DNA of 64,000 nucleotides from Citrobacter sp. Marseille-Q6884 (lineage in GTDB: Bacteria; Pseudomonadota; Gammaproteobacteria; Enterobacterales; Enterobacteriaceae): NCBI RefSeq assembly GCF_945906775.1, contig NZ_CAMDRE010000002.1:1488001-1552000 (forward strand), in the 5' to 3' direction. Shown piece by piece: positions 17,433 through 26,330 of the stretch (position 1 is the first letter of the stretch; every line of letters starts with the position of its first letter). Made by a program: the position numbers and the translations under genes. Under the pieces are notes generated by a model. It was not told the DNA's origin and did no database searches. It saw nothing but the letters and a program-made list of their open reading frames with translations.

Positions 17433-18806
17433 GTGCAAAAGTATGTTAGCGAAGCGCGTCAGTTATTAGCTCTGGCAATACCGGTGATTCTTGCGCAAAT
17501 CGCCCAAACCGCAATGGGATTCGTCGATACCGTCATGGCTGGCGGATACAGCGCAACGGACATGGCCGCCGTTGCCATCGGGACGTCCATCTGGCTACCC
17601 GCCATTTTATTTGGTCACGGTCTGTTGCTGGCATTAACCCCGGTCATTGCTCAGCTTAATGGTTCCGGGCGTCGTGACCGAATTGCCCATCAAATACGCC
17701 AGGGTTTCTGGCTGGCGGGCTGTGTCTCCGTACTGATCATGGTCGTACTGTGGAACGCAGGACACATTATACGCGCCATGCATAACATCGATCCCGCGCT
17801 GGCAGATAAAGCTGTTGGCTACCTGCGCGCGCTGTTGTGGGGCGCACCGGGTTATTTATTCTTCCAGGTCGCCCGTAACCAGTGTGAAGGGCTGGCTAAA
17901 ACCAAGCCTGCGATGGTCATGGGATTTCTCGGCCTGTTGGTTAACATTCCGGTCAACTATGTTTTCATCTACGGTCATTTGGGCATGCCGGAGCTCGGCG
18001 GCGTTGGCTGTGGTGTGGCAACCGCGGCGGTGTACTGGGTGATGTTTATCGCCATGCTTTCCTACGTCAAACGTGCTCGCTCCATGCGCGATATCCGCAA
18101 TGCGCGTGGTTTTGTAAAACCGGACACAGCAGTGATGAAGCGCCTGATCCAACTGGGTTTACCCATTGCGCTGGCGTTATTTTTTGAAGTCACGCTGTTT
18201 GCCGTCGTCGCGCTGTTGGTTTCCCCGCTGGGAATTGTGGATGTGGCCGGACACCAAATCGCGCTGAACTTTAGCTCGTTAATGTTTGTATTACCGATGT
18301 CACTGGCTGCCGCCGTCACGATTCGCGTCGGTTACCGCCTGGGTCAAGGTTCAACGCTGGATGCGCAAACGGCCGCCAGAACAGGGTTGGGTGTGGGTGT
18401 CTGTATGGCGATGATCACGGCTATCTTCACCGTGACATTACGTGAGCACATCGCCCTGCTTTACAACAATAATCCCGAAGTGGTGACGCTGGCCGCACAG
18501 CTGATGCTGCTGGCCGCCGTGTACCAAATCTCGGACTCTATCCAGGTGATTGGCAGCGGGATCCTGCGTGGCTATAAAGATACGCGCTCGATTTTCTTTA
18601 TTACCTTTGTTGCATACTGGGTTCTGGGATTGCCGAGCGGGTATATTCTCGCGCTGACCGATCTGGTGGTGGATCGCATGGGACCGGCAGGCTTCTGGAT
18701 AGGATTTATTATCGGCCTGACGTCTGCCGCGGTCATGATGATGTTGCGTATGCGTTATCTGCAACGCCAGCCGTCATCCATCATTTTACAGCGCGCAGCG
18801 CGATAA
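17433..18806 (+). CDS. mdtK: MATE multidrug efflux pump MdtK
   Basis: A 457-aa Na+/H+-coupled MATE exporter (norfloxacin and other cations) with twelve membrane segments. Start is GTG (17433), also the E. coli start, giving (M)QKYVSEARQLLALAIP. The family signature region GFVDTVMAGGYSATDMAA and the internal repeat (residues 235-260, VDVAGHQIALNFSSLMF) are present. The 217-bp upstream gap separates it from divergent ribE. It is the last gene that follows E. coli order before the accessory block. Confidence 0.96.
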   Translation: MQKYVSEARQLLALAIPVILAQIAQTAMGFVDTVMAGGYSATDMAAVAIGTSIWLPAILFGHGLLLALTPVIAQLNGSGRRDRIAHQIRQGFWLAGCVSVLIMVVLWNAGHIIRAMHNIDPALADKAVGYLRALLWGAPGYLFFQVARNQCEGLAKTKPAMVMGFLGLLVNIPVNYVFIYGHLGMPELGGVGCGVATAAVYWVMFIAMLSYVKRARSMRDIRNARGFVKPDTAVMKRLIQLGLPIALALFFEVTLFAVVALLVSPLGIVDVAGHQIALNFSSLMFVLPMSLAAAVTIRVGYRLGQGSTLDAQTAARTGLGVGVCMAMITAIFTVTLREHIALLYNNNPEVVTLAAQLMLLAAVYQISDSIQVIGSGILRGYKDTRSIFFITFVAYWVLGLPSGYILALTDLVVDRMGPAGFWIGFIIGLTSAAVMMMLRMRYLQRQPSSIILQRAAR

Positions 18807-18814
18807 CACCGACA

Positions 18815-18845
18815 CAGCCGCCGCCAGGCGGCTGTTCTCATTGGG
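18815..18845 (+). terminator. mdtK terminator
   Basis: CAGCCGCC-GCCA-GGCGGCTG, a perfect 8-bp stem 8 bp after the mdtK stop, followed by TTCTCATT. It lies between mdtK and the convergent pseudouridine synthase gene. Confidence 0.75.
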
Positions 18846-18848
18846 ATT

Positions 18849-19547
18849 TCAGAACGGACTGGCATCACACGCGTTGATCCACTCACCGCTGACGGGGTGG
18901 ACAAAATGCAATTCACTGGCATGTAGCATCAGTCGTGGCGTCCGTTCAGTGCCAGGCAACAGACGTCCACCATACAGATCACACCCCCAAATCGGATGCC
19001 CCAACTGCTGGCAATGAATACGGAGCTGATGGGTGCGACCAGTCTGCGGGGTTAACTGTACTCGCGTCAGCGGCAGCAACGTCCCGTCTTCCAGTGGGTG
19101 ATTAAACCGCTCAACCACCTGATAGCCGGAACGCGCAGGCTTGCCACGAACGGCGCAAATCGACATTCGCGGAAACAGCGCCGGATCTTTGGCGATGGCT
19201 GCGTCAATCACCCCTTCATCATCTGCCACATGACCGCAGAGTAATGCGCTGTACACCTTGGTAACCGTACGCTGGCTGAACTGTTGGCAAAGTGCGGCAT
19301 TGATCGCTTTATTGCGGGCAATGACCATCAACCCGGAAGTCCCGAAATCAAGTCGGTGAACCAGCGTACAGCCGGGATAAACCTGCACCAGCCGGTGATG
19401 CACCGAATCACTGTTTTGTGGATTTTTCCCCGACAGGCTGAGGAGCCCACTCGGTTTATTAATCAGCAGCAGGTGATCGTCCTGATAGAGAATCGCTATC
19501 TCGTCATGGCACGGCGGGGCTATAAAGTTATCAACAATTGCGGACAT
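18849..19547 (-). CDS. RluA-family pseudouridine synthase
   Basis: A 232-aa RNA pseudouridine synthase of the RluA group. The catalytic aspartate lies in HRLDFGTSGLMVIARNK, at about residue 83. The opening ILYQDDHLLLINKPSGLLS and the later GRTHQLRIHCQQLGHPI are family motifs; RluA itself reads DDHIMVVNKPSGLLSVPG and GRSHQLRVHMLALGHPI. So RluA-like specificity (23S U746 / tRNA U32) is possible, but a second RluA-type enzyme is as likely. It has no S4 domain. Absent at this place in E. coli K-12. Convergent with mdtK. Confidence 0.85.
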   Translation of the reverse strand: MSAIVDNFIAPPCHDEIAILYQDDHLLLINKPSGLLSLSGKNPQNSDSVHHRLVQVYPGCTLVHRLDFGTSGLMVIARNKAINAALCQQFSQRTVTKVYSALLCGHVADDEGVIDAAIAKDPALFPRMSICAVRGKPARSGYQVVERFNHPLEDGTLLPLTRVQLTPQTGRTHQLRIHCQQLGHPIWGCDLYGGRLLPGTERTPRLMLHASELHFVHPVSGEWINACDASPF

Positions 19548-19603
19548 CAGACGGCCAGGAGGGTGAGTGAGCGTGGATCATAACGAATTTTCAGCCCGCT
19601 GGC

Positions 19604-19626
19604 GAATCCGGTGATTAACCGGATTC
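19604..19626. other. Perfect intergenic hairpin
   Basis: GAATCCGGT-GATTA-ACCGGATTC, a 9-bp perfect stem without a T-run on either side, 56 bp upstream of the pseudouridine synthase start. Role unclear; it does not match the REP/BIME consensus. Confidence 0.5.
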
Positions 19627-19655
19627 GGGGGCGATTCGCTGTCATCGTTTTTGAG

Positions 19656-19688
19656 CCCAAAAACAGCAGGCACAGTCACTATGCCTGC
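19656..19688 (-). terminator. Terminator of the sugar-acid operon
   Basis: On the minus strand GCAGGCA pairs with TGCCTGC across a 9-nt loop, followed by TGTTTTTGGG. It is 15 bp after the stop of the UxuA-like gene, the last gene of the operon. Confidence 0.82.
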
Positions 19689-19702
19689 CGCAAAGGGTCT
19701 CT

Positions 19703-20770
19703 CTAAATAACCTGCATTAAGGCTTTCATGTACCCCATCGCATAAGCCATACCCGCATGCCACGGTGCGTCACAGCTCATTTGTGGAGAGTGATCGGGGA
19801 TCAGTACGCCATCATAGTGATGTTCTTTGAGAATCTGTATCACCCGTGGCATATCAATGTCCCCTTCATCAATAAACGTCTCATGATAATGAGGAACCTT
19901 CCCTTTCACGTTGCGAAAATGCATGTAGGCAATGGCGTCCTGACGCGCATATTGTTCAACGGCCTGGTAGACATCGCCTTGCGACATTTCAGCGATAGTG
20001 CCCAGACAAAACTCAAGCGCATTCGACCGGGACGGATAAATCTCCAGCAGTTTTTGATAAAGATGCGGCTGGTTGACTAATCGAGGCTGTCCACGCACCA
20101 GCTCAAGCGGCGGGTCATCAGGGTGCGCCGCTAATCTCACCCCGGCTTCCTGCGCAACAGGAACAATCTGCTCAAGGAACCATGCCAGACGTTCCCAAAG
20201 CTGTTCCGTGGTGGTCGGCTCCCTCAATCCGGTGGCATCTTCATCAACCACCATATTCCACGCCATACTTGCCGGCAGCAGGCTTTCTGTCTGTTCGTTC
20301 AGACCATCCAGACCAACGGTTTGAGCGCCACCGCGGGCTTTATTTTCCAGTATCCTCCCGGCCACGCCTGCAAGACTAAAGTTATAACCAAATACAGGAA
20401 TCCCTGCCGCACCAACATTACGAATGACCTGTTTAACAATTTCAATTTGTTCTAATTTTTTTGGACCATCAAACAATATGTCATCCCAATAGCAGGGTTC
20501 GAAATTTTCAATGGCGAAGAAAGTCAGGTCAAATTTTTCCATCCGCGCACGAATGTCGAGCAGTTCATCCGTCGTCCATACATCCATCTTCGCCTTTCCC
20601 CAGCCCTGGGTATCGCCCACGGGTTGATTCGAGCGAGAAAAACGATCATTTTGGTTAAAATAATCAACCATGTGTACCACGATATGCGTGGCACCACACT
20701 GCCGGGCAAAGGCGAAATGCTCATCATCCAGCATGTGTTTATAAAGACCGAAACCAAGTTTCATCGACAT
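19703..20770 (-). CDS. Mannonate dehydratase-like (UxuA family) protein
   Basis: A 355-aa TIM-barrel protein of the UxuA / sugar-isomerase superfamily. UxuA dehydrates D-mannonate to 2-keto-3-deoxygluconate with a metal ion. Conserved metal-site segments are visible: AAHPDDPPLELVRGQPRLV, NALEFCLGTIAEM, IAYMHFRNVKG and LIPDHSPQM. It is about 40 aa shorter than E. coli UxuA and clearly diverged, so another aldonic or uronic acid is possible. Last gene of a three-gene minus-strand operon, 30 bp after the MFS gene. E. coli K-12 has no such gene here. Confidence 0.8.
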   Translation of the reverse strand: MSMKLGFGLYKHMLDDEHFAFARQCGATHIVVHMVDYFNQNDRFSRSNQPVGDTQGWGKAKMDVWTTDELLDIRARMEKFDLTFFAIENFEPCYWDDILFDGPKKLEQIEIVKQVIRNVGAAGIPVFGYNFSLAGVAGRILENKARGGAQTVGLDGLNEQTESLLPASMAWNMVVDEDATGLREPTTTEQLWERLAWFLEQIVPVAQEAGVRLAAHPDDPPLELVRGQPRLVNQPHLYQKLLEIYPSRSNALEFCLGTIAEMSQGDVYQAVEQYARQDAIAYMHFRNVKGKVPHYHETFIDEGDIDMPRVIQILKEHHYDGVLIPDHSPQMSCDAPWHAGMAYAMGYMKALMQVI

Positions 20771-20800
20771 ATCTCCTCTGAAAAAGTGAATTCATTACGT

Positions 20801-22090
20801 TTAACTGAGCACTGTCGCCTTGCTCTTTTCATTTATTTGAATGGGTTTAACAAAGAACGCAACGCTAATAGCGCCCAGTACAGCAATGCCTCCGGCAATA
20901 AAGAATGCCGTGTTGTAGGCTCCGGTCCATTCGATAATATAACCGGTCACTATCGGCCCAAGAATACCGGCGATATTTGCGGTTGCATGGACAACGCCGC
21001 CCACCGCGCCCATATTCTTTCTGGCAACGGTGTCCTGTAAAATGGCCCAGTACGTGGTCGCGGAGAGGTATAAAAAGAAGATCCCGCACGCCATCAGCGT
21101 TACCGCGCTCATCGCACTGGTGACATTGCCGACACAAATCACAAAAATGGCGGAAGCCCCAAGGCAGGTGACGAGAACTATTTTTCGGGATAACAGCGGC
21201 TTACCCGTTTTACGCAGCACGTAATCACACAGAAACCCGCCCAGAGCCATGCCAATGGACCCGAGGAGCCACGGAATCACGCTGACAATACTCATATCCT
21301 TCAGACTGAGATGCTGTGAGGTCAATAAATAGCTGGGAAACCAGGAGAGGAAAAAAAAGAGAATATAGTTTAAGCCAAAAAAGGCAAAGGCAGTCGCCAG
21401 AATTGTTGGCTGTTTAATATAGAAAGAAAGTGGCAAAGATGATTCATGAATAGCCTCATCATCCTGTTCTGCTTTCTGGCCCTGCTGAATTAACTGCAAT
21501 TCACTCTGGCTAATTGTCGGGTGTTGCTCGGGTTTATCTCTGGCAATTTTTAACCACCCAATCATCCACACAAAACCCAATACGGCAATTGCCACGAAAG
21601 CCAGGCGCCAGCCAATAAACAGAACCAACGATCCCATGATCGGTCCCGCGATGGCTCCGCCTAACGGGTTACCGGCTGTTGCAATCCCAATCGCACTGGC
21701 GACTTCACGTCGTGGAAACCAGTTATTGACCATTTTATTTAGCGTAGAGGCAAAAGGCCCTTCCCCTGCACCAAACAGCACCCGAATAACCAGCATGGAG
21801 ATAAACCCACTTGCGGCACCTATCAGCCCACAAAAGAGTGACCAAAAAGCCATACTGACCGTAAAGACGGTCCTGGGACCATACCGATCGGAGGCATAGC
21901 CCCCAATGAAATTAAACAGCGCATAACCGATAGAGAAACTGCTAAAAATAATCCCTAATTCACCCGGCGTGAGTTTTAAATCACTGGCAAACATCGGTGC
22001 CGCTATCGCAAAGGCTGAGCGATCCATGTAGTTAATCGCCCCGCCCAGCGAGAGGAAGAAAACAATATTCCAGCGCTTACTTCTGAACAT
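20801..22090 (-). CDS. MFS sugar-acid (ACS family) transporter
   Basis: A 429-aa major-facilitator protein of the anion:cation symporter branch (ExuT, GudP, DgoT). The N-terminal signature GGAINYMDRSAFAIAAP and the loop GGYASDRYGPRTVF are typical, as is GAGEGPFASTLNKMVNNWFPRREVASAIG. Twelve hydrophobic segments with a central charged loop (about 190-215). It lies between the RraA-like and UxuA-like genes with gaps of 35 and 30 bp, so it probably imports the compound the operon degrades, likely a hexuronate or aldonate. Confidence 0.87.
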   Translation of the reverse strand: MFRSKRWNIVFFLSLGGAINYMDRSAFAIAAPMFASDLKLTPGELGIIFSSFSIGYALFNFIGGYASDRYGPRTVFTVSMAFWSLFCGLIGAASGFISMLVIRVLFGAGEGPFASTLNKMVNNWFPRREVASAIGIATAGNPLGGAIAGPIMGSLVLFIGWRLAFVAIAVLGFVWMIGWLKIARDKPEQHPTISQSELQLIQQGQKAEQDDEAIHESSLPLSFYIKQPTILATAFAFFGLNYILFFFLSWFPSYLLTSQHLSLKDMSIVSVIPWLLGSIGMALGGFLCDYVLRKTGKPLLSRKIVLVTCLGASAIFVICVGNVTSAMSAVTLMACGIFFLYLSATTYWAILQDTVARKNMGAVGGVVHATANIAGILGPIVTGYIIEWTGAYNTAFFIAGGIAVLGAISVAFFVKPIQINEKSKATVLS

Positions 22091-22125
22091 AGTTATGTCC
22101 TCGCATCATAGAGACAATCTGTCAC

Positions 22126-22812
22126 TTACATTACGCCAAAGCGTTGGTACGCCTCGACAGCCCCCATTCCCTGGGCAATAGCATCACGGACTTTGTTTTC
22201 CATCGATTTCTTCTCAAGCGCGAGCCCAATGACCTCTTTTTCAACGCTTGCGGGAATAATCAAGACCCCCTCTTCATCGGCAACCACCAGATCGCCCGGC
22301 GTGATCAGAACGCCTGCGACTTTAACCGGAACACGGTAGTCGAGAACTTTACCTCTCACTTTTTGATCCTGAGCGTAACTGCCACGAGAAAACACCGGGA
22401 AATCCAGCGCCAGAATCTCATGCTTATCTCTGGAGTAGCCATTAAGGATCGCCCCTGCGGCGTTGAGATGCTGTGCGCGCGTGGACATTAATCCGCCCCA
22501 AAGTGCATAAGAAGGCGATGAACCACTCGCGATATACACTTCATTTTCAATCAGGCTATCCAGCGCTTCGAACATCACGCCAAACGCTTTATCACCGAGA
22601 GGCCCGTTCGTTTTTGCCCCCGGGAACGTCTCATAATCCGCCTCAAGCACCGGCATTGCCCGTCCGGCAATACGCATGTGATTCGCCAGCGGCTGCAGGC
22701 ACGGGTCAAGAAATTGATGTTGTAATCCAATGCTATCCAGCACATCACCCAGCAGTGCCGTGCACAGGTTGGTCTTAATTTCTGCAAATAACGTCTTATC
22801 GCTCTCACACAT
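22126..22812 (-). CDS. RraA-like / HMG-aldolase family protein
   Basis: A 228-aa member of the RraA-like superfamily, which includes 4-hydroxy-4-methyl-2-oxoglutarate/oxaloacetate aldolases and the RNase E regulator RraA. Seen motifs: ALLGDVLDSIG near the N-terminus, ALWGGLMSTRAQ, the Arg-Asp pair in NGYSRDKHEI (catalytic in the aldolases), and GDLVVADEEGVLIIP. In this operon a keto-acid aldolase or decarboxylase fits better than an RNase E inhibitor. Start chosen at 22812 (MCESDKT), with AAAGGGG 8 bp upstream; an in-frame ATG at 22845 has no good SD. First gene of the operon. Confidence 0.78.
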   Translation of the reverse strand: MCESDKTLFAEIKTNLCTALLGDVLDSIGLQHQFLDPCLQPLANHMRIAGRAMPVLEADYETFPGAKTNGPLGDKAFGVMFEALDSLIENEVYIASGSSPSYALWGGLMSTRAQHLNAAGAILNGYSRDKHEILALDFPVFSRGSYAQDQKVRGKVLDYRVPVKVAGVLITPGDLVVADEEGVLIIPASVEKEVIGLALEKKSMENKVRDAIAQGMGAVEAYQRFGVM

Positions 22813-22857
22813 ATCCACTACCCCTTTATCATTCGTATTATTCATATCATACTGTCT

Positions 22858-22872
22858 ACCTGTCAGACAGGT
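22858..22872. promoter_or_regulatory. Palindromic operator candidate of the sugar-acid operon
   Basis: ACCTGTCAGACAGGT is a perfect 7-bp inverted repeat around one central base, 46 bp before the first gene of the operon, in the gap shared with the divergent FadR-type regulator. Size and symmetry fit a GntR/FadR dimer. The rest of the 361-bp gap (22813-23173) shows no other gene. Confidence 0.6.
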
Positions 22873-23173
22873 TAGCGAAAGATCGAGAAGGTGAAAAGAC
22901 ACTCAGCTTACTGATGTGATCGCTGTCGTATTTTTGCGCAGTCCCGTTCCGATGAATGAAGGAGGAAGGTATTGAAATGAATGGCTGTTATTTACCGCTA
23001 ACGTCCTGGTTGTAGTGGATGTATCGAAACAACCGGATATAATCAGCGGGTTTTCCCTGTTCTATGGTGTTTCCCGGACCGCATGCGGAAGCGTCAATAA
23101 CATGATGTGCTCATGAAACCTAACCCTGCCGACACCCGCCATCAGTCGGCAATCGAACGAAGAGAGTCGTGGA

Positions 23174-23908
23174 ATGAATATGATAAAACCTGTTATCGAG
23201 AAAAGTACCCTCTCCGATCAGGTCAGAGCCTACATCCTCAATCTCATTACCACTCAAAAACTGGAACCCGGCTCAAAGGTCCCCAGCGAAAAACAATTAA
23301 TCGAAACCCTGGGCGTGAGTCGTGGTGTCGTGCGCGAAGCGTTTCAGGCGTTATCGACGTTGGGTATTCTGGATATCAGTAGTGGAAAACATCCTCGCGT
23401 GCAGACCGTCAATTCCAGTGCGCTGGAAACCATTTTCAATTATTCGATGGTCACCCAGCAGATTTCTGCCAGTCAGATCCTTGCCCTGCGCAGTACGCTG
23501 GAAGTGCACTCGGCCATGCTGGCGGCGCAAAACGGTTCCGAAGATGATTTCGTCCGGCTGCAGGCGGAAATGGAGAAAATACGCGAGGTTTTTGGCGATC
23601 ATCAGCAATTCATTATTCATGACGCCCGTTTTCATCTCATCCTTGCCGAAATGTCAGGAAATCCGCTATACGCACTCTTGTTACAGGCACTGCGCGCCGC
23701 ACTGGAAACCTCTATCGCCGCAGGTTTAGATGCGCATGACATCAGCGATCGCCGAAAGCAAATCATTGATGTTCATCAGAACATTGTAGACAAAGTGTGC
23801 CAGCGCGATGTCGCTGGCGCAGGCGAAGCCATGCAAACGCATTTCACGTCGGCAATTAATGCCCTTATTGGGTTGCCAGACGTCGCCCAGGCACTTCCTG
23901 ATAACTGA
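23174..23908 (+). CDS. FadR-subfamily GntR regulator
   Basis: A 244-aa GntR regulator. The winged helix-turn-helix (residues 10-75) reads LSDQVRAYILNLI, PGSKVPSEKQLIETLGVSRG and VVREAFQAL. The C-terminal FCD domain has its usual metal/ligand positions in HDARFHLILAEMSGN, HQNIVDKV and MQTHF. Divergent from the transporter/dehydratase operon, so it most probably represses that operon and is released by a sugar-acid intermediate. ATG at 23174 has GAAGAGAG about 7 bp upstream. A strong terminator follows. Confidence 0.88.
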   Translation: MNMIKPVIEKSTLSDQVRAYILNLITTQKLEPGSKVPSEKQLIETLGVSRGVVREAFQALSTLGILDISSGKHPRVQTVNSSALETIFNYSMVTQQISASQILALRSTLEVHSAMLAAQNGSEDDFVRLQAEMEKIREVFGDHQQFIIHDARFHLILAEMSGNPLYALLLQALRAALETSIAAGLDAHDISDRRKQIIDVHQNIVDKVCQRDVAGAGEAMQTHFTSAINALIGLPDVAQALPDN

Positions 23909-24003
23909 TACGCCGAATACCTGACAGCGCCTTGCCGTAACAAGCAAACCGGGGTGATAACAGGAAAAAACACTGCAGATTTAGCATCGCATGACGATAA
24001 CAG

Positions 24004-24032
24004 AAGGCGGCCTTTGGCCGCCTTTTTATTTT
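24004..24032 (+). terminator. Terminator of the FadR-type regulator
   Basis: AAGGCGGCC-TTT-GGCCGCCTT followed by TTTATTTT; 9-bp perfect stem 95 bp after the regulator stop and before the diguanylate cyclase gene. Confidence 0.88.
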
Positions 24033-24103
24033 CACGCTAAATCATGCGTTTCCTATAATTGCAATCATGCTTATTCATTAATCGGCGCAGAAGGAACTAA
24101 CAG

Positions 24104-25888
24104 GTGAGAATTGCCACAATCACAAACTGGGCCTACAGCGCAACGGTTTGCCTGACCATCGCCTCCGGCGTGGTCATGCTGATGGCCTCTGGCGCAGATA
24201 ATACAGAGCGCCAGGCGGTGGAGCAGCGGTATATTTTCGATCAACTGACCGAAGAGGTGGAAATTGACGCCTGGTCGCTGTCCGATCTCGCGCGACTGTA
24301 CGTTACCACTAAAGATCCGGCATCTCTGGATACCTATCGTCAGAAAGAAACGTCGCTGATCAACGTTGAGCATCGTCTGACGAAACTGAAAGACGCCGGA
24401 GCAACGGGCGAAGAATTGGCGCTGCTGCATGAAGGGTTGCAAATTATCGATGCGCTACAGAATGAGCAAGAAACAGCCATTTCCCGCGTCGCGCGTGGAG
24501 AAGCATCACAAGCCATTGCCCTGCTCTATGGCAAACCGTATGAACAACAGCTCGAACGTGCACAGGCTCAGATCGACCATTTCCGCCAAATGCTTGATAC
24601 CCGCGTGCGTCACGCCATCAAGGAGGCAACACAGGCGTCCCGAACGCTGCGTACGCTGTCCGAAGTGATGGTCGGGCTGACAGCGCTTCTGTTTTTGTTT
24701 GTGCTTGGCTTCATTTTAAAGCGCCGTGTACTGCGCCCCGTCGTGCGTCTGAGCGACGTTGTTCATCGGCTGGCATCGCAAGATTATGCCGTTGAAACAC
24801 CCAACTTTAGCCAGATTGATGAGATCGGCGATATGGCGCAAGCGATCCGGATTTTTCGCGAAAACGGACTGGCTCGCCAACGGCTGGAAAAAGAACGTGA
24901 TGCCGACTGGGCCATTCGTGAACTGCTGGCGCGCATGACCCAGCGTTTGCAGGGTTGTGAAAATTTTGCCGACGTGGTCAATGTCGTGGAACGCTTCGCC
25001 CCCAATATAGCGCCGGGTGTTGCCGGACAACTTTATATTCTCGACAGAGAACCCTGGCAGATGCGCTGTGTCGCCAAATGGCTTTCACCGCAGACAGAAG
25101 CGGAGACGTTTCACCCGGATGAGTGCTGGGCAGTACGCCGTGGACAGAGCCATCCACCGGTCAATGGCGAGCCGGATATTACCTGCTACCACTTGCCGGC
25201 ATCGTGCCAGGATCATTCTCTGTGTGTTCCGCTGATAGCCCAGGGTGAGGCTATTGGCCTGCTTTCTTTGCAAAATCTCAGCGATGAAACCACACCTTCG
25301 CGCGCGTATCTGGAACTGATGGCAGAGGCACTCGGTCTTGCATTAGCCAACCAACGTCTGCGCGATGCACTGCTGGAAAAAGCGCTCTACGATCCGCTGA
25401 CCGGACTGCGTAACCGTCATCATCTGGAAGACACTCTGCGTTCGCAGATGAGTCACGCGATACGCCATAAAGAGGCCGTCAGTTGCCTGATGATCGACAT
25501 CGATCACTTCAAAAACATTAACGACCGTTTTGGTCACGAAGCCGGTGACGGCGTGATCAAGAGCGTTGCCGCTGTCATTCAACGTGTCGTGCACGATAGC
25601 GGGATGGCGTTTCGCTATGGTGGCGAAGAGTTTTTAGTGTTGCTGCCTGATATGAACGAAGAAGCCGCTAACCGCTTAGCGACGGATATTTACAACGGCG
25701 TACACGAGCTGGCGCTACGCTTTGGTGTGTCAGATATTGGCCCGATTGATGTCTCTATAGGCGTTGCCAGCTATCCGCTGCACGCTCAAAGCGACAACCT
25801 GTTGCGCGCTGCGGATGTTGCACTCTATCGTGCAAAAGCGCTTGGGCGTTCGCGGATTGTCAGTTTTAGCATGCTGGAAGCGAGCTGA
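24104..25888 (+). CDS. Membrane diguanylate cyclase (HAMP-GAF-GGDEF)
   Basis: Probably makes c-di-GMP from GTP. 594 aa, GTG start (24104) with AAGGA upstream. Membrane segment 1 about residues 8-28, a periplasmic four-helix-type sensor about 30-185, segment 2 about 188-206 (LTALLFLFVLGFIL), HAMP 206-265, a GAF-like domain about 285-425, and GGDEF 430-590. The active-site loop RYGGEEF has GGEEF at residues 506-510. The four residues five before it (HDSG) are not RxxD, so the product-inhibition site is missing. It lies alone between terminators. I do not recognise an E. coli K-12 orthologue at this position. Confidence 0.87.
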   Translation: MRIATITNWAYSATVCLTIASGVVMLMASGADNTERQAVEQRYIFDQLTEEVEIDAWSLSDLARLYVTTKDPASLDTYRQKETSLINVEHRLTKLKDAGATGEELALLHEGLQIIDALQNEQETAISRVARGEASQAIALLYGKPYEQQLERAQAQIDHFRQMLDTRVRHAIKEATQASRTLRTLSEVMVGLTALLFLFVLGFILKRRVLRPVVRLSDVVHRLASQDYAVETPNFSQIDEIGDMAQAIRIFRENGLARQRLEKERDADWAIRELLARMTQRLQGCENFADVVNVVERFAPNIAPGVAGQLYILDREPWQMRCVAKWLSPQTEAETFHPDECWAVRRGQSHPPVNGEPDITCYHLPASCQDHSLCVPLIAQGEAIGLLSLQNLSDETTPSRAYLELMAEALGLALANQRLRDALLEKALYDPLTGLRNRHHLEDTLRSQMSHAIRHKEAVSCLMIDIDHFKNINDRFGHEAGDGVIKSVAAVIQRVVHDSGMAFRYGGEEFLVLLPDMNEEAANRLATDIYNGVHELALRFGVSDIGPIDVSIGVASYPLHAQSDNLLRAADVALYRAKALGRSRIVSFSMLEAS

Positions 25889-25944
25889 TCGCCCCCAACG
25901 CGCATCCTGCTGAACCCGAAATGCGTATCTGTATCGGCCTCGCT

Positions 25945-26118
25945 TTACAGGCCGATCTTACCGGCTCTCAGCAGCACCATCTCTTGCTTACACAACAGAA
26001 CAACCGCCTGGCGTCCCTTTACACGACGCGCGGTCAGCGCGCGCTTCACGGTACGGCGATTCGCCCCGGATTCCAGCATCTGTAAGCACAGCTCAGAAAG
26101 CGCATGTTTGTGTTTCAT
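25945..26118 (-). CDS. Small basic hypothetical protein (57 aa)
   Basis: A 57-codon frame starting MKHKHALSEL and containing a strongly basic middle (GANRRTVKRALTARRVKGRQAV) then LLCKQEMVLLRAGKIGL. Its codons read like a real gene, but the SD (AATATTTA region) is weak. Eleven Arg/Lys in the middle third suggest nucleic-acid binding. It is convergent with the diguanylate cyclase and divergent from the cupin. I cannot assign a family. Confidence 0.5.
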   Translation of the reverse strand: MKHKHALSELCLQMLESGANRRTVKRALTARRVKGRQAVVLLCKQEMVLLRAGKIGL

Positions 26119-26330
26119 TAAATATTCACTTTAGTCGGTTAGCGGTGTAGCACCGGTAGATGCCCGCTATTTTACGCTGATTGGGTCTACTATGACTAAC
26201 TGCACGGCAAAAATCGGCAGCGCCCTGTTGCCATTTTCCTCTCATCCCCACCTCGATGTGCACAAAAAACAACCACGGCGAGTATAATTTAAGAGCGGCC
26301 ATGTGCGTAATCAATCTAAGGAGGTGCGCA

